Origin: Flavihumibacter soli | GTDB taxonomy: Bacteria; Bacteroidota; Bacteroidia; Sphingobacteriales; Sphingobacteriaceae | Assembly: GCF_010692725.1 (NCBI RefSeq) | Contig: NZ_JAAFZB010000089.1 | Location: forward strand, 78,314 to 142,313 | DNA length: 64,000 nucleotides | Direction of reading: 5' to 3' | Shown here: in pieces, positions 52,969 through 61,700 of the stretch | Layout of the letters: each line of letters starts with the position of its first letter | Position numbering within the stretch: the stretch's first letter is position 1 | The notes under the pieces: model-generated | The model's input: only the letters and a program-made list of their open reading frames with translations | What the model was told of the DNA's origin: nothing | Databases searched by the model: none | Position numbers and translations under genes: made by a program

Positions 52969-55554
52969 ATGAAAAAAAACCTATTGGCTATTGTGCTACT
53001 TGCCGGGATGATCTCCGGTTTTCAAGCAGATGCACAGAAAAAGGACAAGGATGCCCTAAAGCACAAAACAGAAGACAGTGAAAAGGCAACGACACCACCT
53101 GATAAGGGAGACAAGAAGGCAACGCTTGCGGAAAAAACCAAATCAAGTAAAAGATCCGATGGCTTGCTGACGACTTTCCAGGATACCGCTTCCGGTTCGG
53201 TGCAGTTATATATTAAAAAGGACCAGATAGGTAAGGAGTTTATTTACCAGAGTTTCTCGATTAGCGGCCCTACAAGCCTTTATCTGAATCAGAGCATGCA
53301 CCGGGCTACCGCCGTTTTTAAGATTGTTAAAGCCTTTGATAAGCTGGAATTTCATGAAGTAAACACCAATTTCTATTATGACCAGAACAATGCTGTAAGT
53401 AAAACTGCCGGCGTAGACGTACCGGAAGCGGTGATATTGTCAGAGAAATTTAGTGTAGAGGATTCGGTTGGTTACCTGATCAATGCGGATGCACTTTTCA
53501 TAAGCGAAAAAATGGATCCGGTAAAACCGCTTGCTCCCCTAGGTGCGCCGCCTACGGCATTTCTTAACCTGGGTAGTTTAAATACCGGCAAATCGAAATA
53601 TCACAAAGTAAAATCCTTTCCCGATAATACGGATATCCAGGTGGACCTGGCGTACGACAACCCTGCTCCTTATAACAGCGGCGGAAAAGATATCACCGAT
53701 GCCCGGTATATAAGGGTTCGCATGCAGCACAGTTTTATAGAGATGCCGCGCAATGATTTCAAGGCCAGGCTAGATGATCCGAGGATAGGCTATTTTTCAC
53801 AGGAGATCAACAATCTTACCAGCGTTGATCCGATAAATTATCGCGATGTCATTAACCGGTGGAATCTGGTTAAAAAGGATCCTACCGCTGTTCTGAGCGA
53901 ACCCGTCGAGCCGGTAGTATGGTGGATTGAAAATACAACTCCCGTAGAATACAGGCAGACGATAAAAGAGGCAGGTGAAAAATGGAATGAGGCATTCGAA
54001 AAAGCCGGTTTCAAAAACGCCGTGATCATGAAAATCATGCCTGACCAGGTCGACTGGGATCCGAGTGATATAAGATACAACGTCATCCGCTGGGTATCAT
54101 CCGCGGTGCCACAATACGGAGCCATCGGTCCCAGCTTTGTGAATCCGCGAACCGGGCAGATCCTAGGTGCAGATATCACAGTGGAGTGGTATACAGGTAA
54201 TGCAACCCCGGTGATCGATGAACTATACAGTGGACCCACACCACAAACACTCACGTTCCCGGGAATGAAAAACAGTGAGATTACCTGCAATATAGCCCAT
54301 GAGCTCAAAGCCCAGTATTCTGCTGGCCTGACAACTCTTGAAGCTAATGATGCTTCCGTAACGGAAGTCAGTAAAATGCATAAGCAGTTTCTATATTTCC
54401 TGATGCTGCACGAGATGGGTCACACCTTCGGCCTTAATCACAACATGAAATCCAGCCAGATGTTAAAACGTTCGGAACTGAATAACGAATCCATTACGCA
54501 TAAAAAAGGGTTGACCGGTAGTGTGATGGATTATCCTGCCGTGAATGTAAGCCTCGACAAAAGCAAGCAGGGAGATTATTATACAACCAAGCCCGGGCCT
54601 TATGATCTCTGGGCGATTGAATTTGGTTACACACCGGTTGCTGCCGCAGATGAGGAGGCTTTCCGCAGAAAGGTTTTAAGCCGGAGCACTGAGCCGGATC
54701 TGGCTTTCGGAAATGACGCAGATGATATGCGTATGCCTGGTAAGGCAATTGATCCGAGAGTAAATATCGGTGACATGAGCAGTGACGCCATTGGCTATGC
54801 AGAAGAAAGGTTCACGTTGGTTAATAACATTATCCCGAAACTAAAAGACAAATACAGTAAGGACGGGAGAGGATATGCCGAGTTAAGAGCGAGATACAAC
54901 AATCTGAATGGGCAGCGTTTCGGAATGATCAACACGGTGAGCCGTTATGTTGGCGGAGTTTACGTAGACCGGAGTTTTGTAGGTCAGAATTCGACGAGTA
55001 AACCATTTACCCCTGTATCTCTGGCAACACAGAAAAGAGCTATCGATGTGCTTAATAAAAATGTGTTTGCGCCGGATGCCTTCAAGGAAGATGCATATCT
55101 CCTGCCTTATCTCCAGCTACAGCGCCGTGGATTTAACTTTTTCACAGACACCGAAGATCCCAAACTTAGTGCGACCTATAACAATTTAGGCAGCACCGCA
55201 TTAGCACATATTCTGCACCCGACAACTACTCAGCGTATTACTAATAGCAGAATGTACGGCAATCAGTATAGCCTTTCTGATGTGATGAGTGACCTTACAA
55301 AAGGCATATTTGACGCAGATATTAATGGAAATGTAAATACGTATCGGCAATATCTGCAACTGGCATATGTAAAGCAGCTCGCTGAACTCGCTAACATGAA
55401 ATCTCCCTCAGATGATGTATCGAAGGGGGCTGCCCGCTATGCTTTAAGGAAGGTAAAAGCAAAGATGACGGCCGCCGTGTCTACCAATGAGGAAACAAAG
55501 GCCCATCGCAGCAACCTGGTATACCTGGTTGACAATGCCCTGGAAGTGAAATAA
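52969..55554 (+). CDS. Zinc-dependent metalloprotease, DUF5117/DUF5118 type
   Basis: 861 residues. Signal peptide ending in ADAQ, a Lys/Glu-rich linker (~25-60), DUF5118/DUF5117 propeptide-like region (~60-300), then a metzincin domain with the signature H481-E-M-G-H485-T-F-G-L-N-H491 and a conserved Met (SVMDYPA) ~45 residues later. The C-terminal ~350 residues (DUF4953-like) include RYVGGVYVDRSF. Bacteroidota secrete these for protein degradation; substrate unknown. Followed by an intrinsic terminator. Confidence 0.92.
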   Translation: MKKNLLAIVLLAGMISGFQADAQKKDKDALKHKTEDSEKATTPPDKGDKKATLAEKTKSSKRSDGLLTTFQDTASGSVQLYIKKDQIGKEFIYQSFSISGPTSLYLNQSMHRATAVFKIVKAFDKLEFHEVNTNFYYDQNNAVSKTAGVDVPEAVILSEKFSVEDSVGYLINADALFISEKMDPVKPLAPLGAPPTAFLNLGSLNTGKSKYHKVKSFPDNTDIQVDLAYDNPAPYNSGGKDITDARYIRVRMQHSFIEMPRNDFKARLDDPRIGYFSQEINNLTSVDPINYRDVINRWNLVKKDPTAVLSEPVEPVVWWIENTTPVEYRQTIKEAGEKWNEAFEKAGFKNAVIMKIMPDQVDWDPSDIRYNVIRWVSSAVPQYGAIGPSFVNPRTGQILGADITVEWYTGNATPVIDELYSGPTPQTLTFPGMKNSEITCNIAHELKAQYSAGLTTLEANDASVTEVSKMHKQFLYFLMLHEMGHTFGLNHNMKSSQMLKRSELNNESITHKKGLTGSVMDYPAVNVSLDKSKQGDYYTTKPGPYDLWAIEFGYTPVAAADEEAFRRKVLSRSTEPDLAFGNDADDMRMPGKAIDPRVNIGDMSSDAIGYAEERFTLVNNIIPKLKDKYSKDGRGYAELRARYNNLNGQRFGMINTVSRYVGGVYVDRSFVGQNSTSKPFTPVSLATQKRAIDVLNKNVFAPDAFKEDAYLLPYLQLQRRGFNFFTDTEDPKLSATYNNLGSTALAHILHPTTTQRITNSRMYGNQYSLSDVMSDLTKGIFDADINGNVNTYRQYLQLAYVKQLAELANMKSPSDDVSKGAARYALRKVKAKMTAAVSTNEETKAHRSNLVYLVDNALEVK

Positions 55555-55574
55555 TCTTTTGAAGTCCCTTTGAT

Positions 55575-55608
55575 AAAAGGCTGCCTCACCAGGGTAGCCT
55601 TTTTTTAT
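55575..55608 (+). terminator. Intrinsic terminator after DUF5117 metalloprotease
   Basis: AAAGGCTGCC and GGGTAGCCTTTTTTT pair with a short loop, strong T-run. Its presence rules out the upstream start that overlaps it for the NHL gene. Confidence 0.8.
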
Positions 55609-55683
55609 GCAAATCGCTTGCTAGCAACGAGTAGAAGAAATATTAATAGTAAATTTATGTACATCCTACTTAAATATTGTCCT

Positions 55684-56787
55684 ATGAAAAACACAGATTA
55701 TTTCAGAATAGTCCTGGCATTCGCTGCAGCGCTGTTCACAATCCAATCTTGTAAAGAAGATGGTGTTTCGGGAATCGAACCCTTATCCAACAATCCAGAC
55801 AACCAGGTGAGCGACGAGCTATACCAGGTTTCAACGATCGCCGGGAACAAGGAAGCAGGTTTTGTAGACGGGAAAGGCTCAAACGCCCTCTTTTCTGATG
55901 TGAGAGGTATAACAGTTTCAGCAGATGGAAAGTTGTTTGTTGCGGATGGGGGAAATAGTGCCATCCGGGAAATAAACCCACTGGATAGTCAGGTAACCAC
56001 CTTAGCAGGCAACGGGACTTTCGGCTTTAGTAACGGTACAGGGCGGAATGCCACCTTCAATCTACCAACTGATGTTTCAATAGCTCCCGATGGATATATA
56101 TATTCAACTGACTTCTTTAATTATAAGATCCGGAAGATATCCAGGGCTGGGGAGGTTACTACCTTTGCGGGAGCAGATAGCGGCTATGTGGACGGCCCGC
56201 TTAGTAAGGCCCGCTTTGGAAAAATATATTCAATTGAAGTATGCAAGGATGGCATTATCTATGTATTTGATGATTATAAAGTGCGGCGAATAACACCAAA
56301 GGGCATTGTTAGTACGATAGCTGGTTCAACATTCGGATATGCAGATGGCCCGGCAAAAGATGCAAAATTTAGTTCCGTAGTAGATATAACTGTAGGGAAG
56401 GATGGTGCGATCTATTTGGCCGATCTGGAAAATAATGCAATCAGAAAGATCAGCGGCGGTGTCGTCTCAACAGTAGTTAAAAGCCCCTTTGGTTATCTGG
56501 ATGGCCCCCTGAATACCGCCAGGTTTTCTTTGATACAAGGAATAGTGTTCGATGAAGATGGTTCATTGTACGTTGCAGATTCGCGCAACAACCGGATTCG
56601 AAAAATATCTGTTGACAATGTAGTGTCAACTATTGCGGGTACCAGCAGTTTCATCGACGATCAATATGCCGACGGTCCGGGGATAAGTGCGAAGTTTTTT
56701 AACCCTATTAGTCTTATTATTTATAAGAACGCGCTGTACGTAGCTGATAACGGAAATAATCGGATACGAAAAATAAATCTGGAATAA
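55684..56787 (+). CDS. NHL-repeat lipoprotein
   Basis: 367 residues from the ATG at 55684 (MKNTDYFRI), chosen since a terminator lies upstream. Lipobox TIQSCKE (~20-26). Then about six NHL blades of ~55 residues: VSTIAGNKEAGFVDG, GRNATFNLPTDVSIAPDG, VTTFAGADSGYVDG, VSTIAGSTFGYADGPAKDAKF, NNRIRKISVDN, VVSTIAGTSSF. The repeats carry the typical VTTLAG, (Y/F)VDGxxxxARF and ADxxNxxIRKI words. It forms a beta-propeller for protein or carbohydrate binding on the cell surface or periplasm; no catalytic motif. Confidence 0.9.
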   Translation: MKNTDYFRIVLAFAAALFTIQSCKEDGVSGIEPLSNNPDNQVSDELYQVSTIAGNKEAGFVDGKGSNALFSDVRGITVSADGKLFVADGGNSAIREINPLDSQVTTLAGNGTFGFSNGTGRNATFNLPTDVSIAPDGYIYSTDFFNYKIRKISRAGEVTTFAGADSGYVDGPLSKARFGKIYSIEVCKDGIIYVFDDYKVRRITPKGIVSTIAGSTFGYADGPAKDAKFSSVVDITVGKDGAIYLADLENNAIRKISGGVVSTVVKSPFGYLDGPLNTARFSLIQGIVFDEDGSLYVADSRNNRIRKISVDNVVSTIAGTSSFIDDQYADGPGISAKFFNPISLIIYKNALYVADNGNNRIRKINLE

Positions 56788-56862
56788 TTAGTTGACATGG
56801 AATAAACTACATGAGACTTTTGCTGACCTTATTTATAATTCAGCAATTAACAAAGCTCCAAC

Positions 56863-56891
56863 GGGCTGCTTCGGTTGAGGCAGCCTTTTTT
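56863..56891 (+). terminator. Intrinsic terminator after NHL gene
   Basis: GGCTGCTTC / GAGGCAGCC pair around a 4-7 nt loop, followed by TTTTTT. Confidence 0.8.
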
Positions 56892-56959
56892 GATAAGAAC
56901 GCCCCTGCTTTTCACATTAAAAGATATTAGATTAGCTGAACTATCAGAACCGTACAACC

Positions 56960-58261
56960 ATGAGATATTTAATTATTTTACTGCTCTTGCCGATACTATC
57001 ATTCGGGCAAAAATCTAATCACACTTTAAAAAGCGTAGGATTAAATAAGATTGCAGAAGATTATGTTCGTCTCGGGTTAGCAATAGGGCAATACGACCCC
57101 GATTTTGTTGACGCATATTATGGTCCGGATTCTTTGAAACCTGTCGGTATAAAGGGATCTGTTTTTCCAAAAGATAGTTTTTTGGATGTTTCAAACAACT
57201 TATTGGAAAAACTAGGCGCCTATAAAGCTAAGGATACTGATACATCCCTAAGCCGGAGGGCCATATGGATCAGCAGACAACTGATTGCTACCAAAAGGCG
57301 GATCAGGATCTTCTCTGGTGATTATGCAAGTTTCGACACAGAAGCAAAAGAACTCTTTGGTATCATACCGCCAAACTTTACTGAAGATCATTTTCGAAAC
57401 CTGGTGACGCAATTAGACCGTTTATTGCCGGGCCAGGGTTCAGTTAATGAGCGTTTTCAAAAACTGGCAAACCGGTTCATCATTCCCCGTGATAAGCTCG
57501 ATACTCTTTATAAAGTTTCTATTGCCGAAAGCAGGAAACGGACGCTGCGACACTACTCTCTTCCAAAAACTGAAAACTTTCGGGTGGAATATGTCACTAA
57601 TAAGCCATGGTCGGGATATAATTGGTACCAGGGTAATTTTAAGAGTTTAATACAGTTCAACACAGACGTCTCTGCATTCATCGAGAAAGCCATAGATGTT
57701 GCCTGCCATGAGGGTTATCCCGGCCATCATGTTTATAATACTCTGCTGGAGAAAAATCTCTACAGGGATAGGGGCCAGGTTGAAATATCCTTATACCCCT
57801 TATTTAGCCCGCAGTCGCTGATCGCCGAAGGGAGTGCGAATTACGGTATTGATGTTGTTTTTCCGGGTGAGGAGAAGATTCAGTTTGCTAAAAATGTGCT
57901 CTTACCGCTGGCGGGTCTGGATACTACAGGATTGACAACCTATTTCAGGGCACTCGAGATCAAGGGAAAATTGCAGTATGTGCATACAGAGGTAGCAAGG
58001 AGACTGGTCGACGGGAAAATGACGGACAAGGAAGCAGTCCGCTGGACCATGGAATACGGGCTTTTCAATGAGGGTGATGCAGTACGGGCATTAGCGTTCA
58101 AGAAAAAGTATCGCAGCTACGTGATCAACTATACCATCGGGCAGGATGTGATAAGGTCTTATATAGAATCCAAGGGCGGTTCTGGAAACAATCCGGAAAA
58201 GCGATGGGACATCTTTGAACGGTTGTTGAGTAACCAGCTGACTGCTGCAGATCTCCAATAA
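56960..58261 (+). CDS. Secreted DUF885-like putative peptidase
   Basis: 433 residues. Signal peptide (1-~17, ending SFGQ). The core contains H250-E-G-Y-P-G-H256-H, the distinct zincin-like motif of DUF885 (HEGxPGHH), and a second region LIAEGSANYGID ~35 residues later as a possible third ligand. Shorter than DUF885 proteins of ~550-600 residues, and the N-terminal part is divergent. Could be a metallo-carboxypeptidase-like enzyme in the periplasm. Stands alone; the 516-nt gap that follows is non-coding. Confidence 0.7.
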   Translation: MRYLIILLLLPILSFGQKSNHTLKSVGLNKIAEDYVRLGLAIGQYDPDFVDAYYGPDSLKPVGIKGSVFPKDSFLDVSNNLLEKLGAYKAKDTDTSLSRRAIWISRQLIATKRRIRIFSGDYASFDTEAKELFGIIPPNFTEDHFRNLVTQLDRLLPGQGSVNERFQKLANRFIIPRDKLDTLYKVSIAESRKRTLRHYSLPKTENFRVEYVTNKPWSGYNWYQGNFKSLIQFNTDVSAFIEKAIDVACHEGYPGHHVYNTLLEKNLYRDRGQVEISLYPLFSPQSLIAEGSANYGIDVVFPGEEKIQFAKNVLLPLAGLDTTGLTTYFRALEIKGKLQYVHTEVARRLVDGKMTDKEAVRWTMEYGLFNEGDAVRALAFKKKYRSYVINYTIGQDVIRSYIESKGGSGNNPEKRWDIFERLLSNQLTAADLQ

Positions 58262-58356
58262 TAATTTCAGGCCAACATCTTCAATTAGTATTTCAAGGAG
58301 CGTTAAAAATAGAACGTGATCTTGGTTTCAACTTCCTTTTTCACAAATCCGACTAT

Positions 58357-58378
58357 ATAATTTTTTCGAAAAAATTAT
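58357..58378. promoter_or_regulatory. 22-bp perfect palindrome
   Basis: ATAATTTTTTCG followed directly by its own reverse complement around the central CG (58367-58368). It could be an operator for a dimeric regulator, or a terminator-like hairpin with no loop on the downstream side of the DUF885-like gene. Confidence 0.45.
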
Positions 58379-58681
58379 GCCCTCAATAGAGTTTGATTCC
58401 TATATCTGTAACTCATTTCTTCTTTCAGGCCAGTTTAAGTTCTTTGATCAAAAAGTGAATTTGACTCATCCCCGCCATACGAGTGGTTAAATAGACAAGC
58501 TAAAATTCTAATCAACACGGAAGGATTTAACTTTTAATTATCCTAATATCAAAACACAACTCAGAAATAACTGAAACTGTATAAATTTTTCTTCACATCG
58601 CAGTGGAACGTAAGGAACGGATGCTTATTATTGCGCAAATAATTATTTATTAAAATAACCCTTAACAGTCTCCATTTTAAT

Positions 58682-58727
58682 CATCGGGAGCGGGTAATAC
58701 CTTCCGATGGAGAACGGTTCTGAACCG
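58682..58727 (+). promoter_or_regulatory. Two short inverted repeats in the leader of the giant gene
   Basis: CATCGG (58682-58687) pairs with CCGATG (58704-58709) and CGGTTC with GAACCG across one base (58715-58727). Both lie 50-100 nt before the ATG, so may be a structured 5' leader. Confidence 0.4.
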
Positions 58728-58777
58728 AACATGAAAAATTTCCCTACTCAAATATCTTGTACTCCTAATTGTTATTC

Positions 58778-61700
58778 ATGAAATTAAACTTTTACTTATT
58801 TGTTTTTCTGCTTTTTTGTGGAAGTGGAGCATCCTATTTTTATTTTACATCCGAACCCTCTTCGACTGCGGCACTGAAGAAAAGCCCAGTTCCAGTGATT
58901 AAGACGGGCGGGTCTTCATCTACATTTAACACGCAGGTTCCTCCCAGGGAGGGTGCTCAGGATCCCTCTATTCAAAACAGGGAATACAATATTAGTTACC
59001 AGAAGGGGCAGGCTAATTATCAGAGTCCTAATAGAAAACAGAATCTGAGAACAGTTTATCATGCCGACGGATTTGAACTTAGTCCCCTTGCGGGAGGCGA
59101 GCAGAACTGGAATTTAAAACTGGCACTGATTGGAATCAGCAAAGGAGGTGAAAGTCTTCAGGCTGCAAGTAATGCGTCTTTTCACCCTGCCGGAAATAAA
59201 CTGACCGTTAAGCATCCGGGCTTTGAGATGGAATATGAGAACACGTTCAAAGGAACAAGACAAAATTTCATCGTCTCTAAAAAACCGGAAGGATCAGGTG
59301 ACTTAAAAGTTTTGATCCAACCCCGGGGAGAACTTGAGTTGAAAACTGTATCTGAAACTGAAGCACTTTTCGGCGATGAGGAAGGTGTGAAATTAGGATA
59401 TAAAGATTTAAAAGTCTGGGACGCTGAGGGTAAGATACTTTCCGCAAAGATGGAGAAAGAAGGTACGATGCTTGCCCTTGTGGTAAAGGATGAAGATGCT
59501 GTATACCCGGTAACCATAGATCCCTTGGCGAGCACCCCTGATGTAATTCTTGCCGGAACTCAAAGTGACGACTCAATGGGCTATAGTGTCGCATCCGCAG
59601 GAGATGTAAACGATGATGGCTATGCGGATGTGGTTGTTGGAGCGCTCACTTACGATAACGGACAATCAGATGAAGGAGCAGCATTTATTTATTATGGTTC
59701 GGCAAACGGGCTGATCACCAGCACCTCTGATCCAAATGGACCTACTATCATTGAAAGTAATCTTGCAAATTCACGGTTCGGTAACAGTGTATCATCGGCA
59801 GACTTAAATAAGGATGGCTTTTCCGATGTGATTGTAGGAGCTCCTCAATACACTAATGGTGCGGGACAAGGATATGAAGGCGCCGTATATATTTACTATG
59901 GTTCTGCCGCAGGCCTTTCTACCACCCCGGCTGCAATCCTTGAAGGAAATAAGGCAGGTGCAAGGCTCGGTACAAGTGTTTCAGCAGCAGGCGATCTGAA
60001 TGGTGATGGTTACCCTGATGTGGTAACCGGTGCCAGGGAGTATGCTAATTACCCTCCTTATCCTGCCCCTTCGGAAGTTGGGGAGGGCGGAGTATACGTA
60101 TTTTACGGTACAGCAAGCGGCATTTCTTCAAGTCCGGTGATACTTGAATTAAATCAGATTGGTGCGCAACTTGGAGGAAGTGTAAGCGGGGGTGCCGATC
60201 TGAATGATGACGGTTATTCTGACCTGGTAGCTGGTGGCATGAGGTCTAACGGCAGCGGCGGAGTATATATCTATTATGGTTCCGCCACCGGGGTTCCGGC
60301 ATCCCCATCTGTAACTTTTGCAAGTTATGGGGCGTCCAGCGTCAGTATGGCCGGAGATGTGAATAAAGACGGATACCAGGACTTTGTAGCCGGTGCACCT
60401 TATTATACCAGCGGAGCTGTATTTGTCCATTACGGCTCTTCTTCCGGAGTTTCCGAAAGCGACAGTACTCGTTTGCAGACCAGCCTGGTTTCACCCAGGA
60501 TCGGGCATAGTGTAGCTGCAGCAGGAGATTTAAATGATGATGGCTATGCTGACGTAGTTGTGGGTGCGTATGACTATCAATTTGATCCAAACGGAGGACT
60601 CCTGGTTTACTACGGATCTGAAGACGGAATACTTACTGTCCCTGAACTTGCTGTGCAAAGTTCAGATTTCAATACAATAGGCTATGCGGTAGCGTCTGCT
60701 GGGGATATAAACAAGGATGGTGCATCAGACCTTATTACAGGCTCTCCAAATTATGTTGACGGACTCAGTACGAAAGGCGCTGCTTACATTTATTATGGCG
60801 AGGAGGGACTTACTACTGATCTTCCGTACACGCTTTCCTATACAGCAGACGACAATATTAACTGGGCCGATGGGATTGCTCAGGATGGTGAGGGTGGAAC
60901 TAAAGATATAAACGAATATACCATTGAAATTTTTGGAGCTGATAAGCAGGACTTCAATAAGTTGCCGGGCACCACAATGATGTGGAAGGAAGGGGTGTTT
61001 TTTGGCCTTGCAAACAATGAACTCTTTAAAGGTCTGACAGTAGGTCCTGTAGAATATGTTTCAGAAGACGGATTTCCTGCACTGGTAATTAAAGGATCTG
61101 ATCAGGCTAAGAACTTTGCCTTAAAATCTCTCAAATTATTTAGCTGGTCAGGAGCAACCTCATACAAGATCGCGGGTTTCAATGACGGCACCAGGATAGG
61201 GTCGGAAATTGAAATAGAAGGGATGAATAATGGGGATATACAAACCATTAGTCAATCTGATATTTTACCCGTCTCTTCGTTTAGTAATATCGACGAAATT
61301 CGGATCTATTCCGATGACCCTTTTATGGCTATAGCAGTAAACGACATTTCATTAGCGGAGGCAGTTATTGGTGACTCCAACTTATCTGCTCTGACCTTGA
61401 GCGAAGGAACATTGACCCCGGCTTTCACGTCGGCAACGCTCGGTTATACTTCTTCGGTAGCTAACAGTGTTTCGTCGATTACCGTTACTCCAACGAAGTC
61501 TGATCTTAATGCCTCTATCCAGGTTAGAGTTAACAATGGAACATACCAAACGGTTGCTAGCGGGAGCCCATCTTCTGCTTTAGCCTTGAACACCGGAAAT
61601 AATTCCATCGACGTTAAGGCTACAGCGCAGGATGGAACGAGCAAAACGTATACAGTAACTGTTAACCGGGCGCCTAGCTCCATAGCCACTTTGGCGAGCC

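Larger units (their letters stand above)
58262..58777. other. 516-nt gap before the giant surface-protein gene
   Basis: No gene or RNA recognised. It holds a perfect loopless 22-bp palindrome (58357-58378), an AT-rich middle, and two small inverted repeats in the last 100 nt, right before the ATG. Length and structure suggest regulatory content. Confidence 0.6.

Noticed and set aside
55570..55683. Early start for the NHL-repeat gene
   Set aside because: The extension overlaps the terminator of the previous gene, and the ATG at 55684 gives a proper lipoprotein signal.
58680..58730. c-di-GMP riboswitch (GEMM) because of GGGAGCGGGTAATACC-like text and CCGATGG
   Set aside because: The GEMM core (GACGCAAAGC and the GCAAA loop) is absent. 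Only two small hairpins can be supported.
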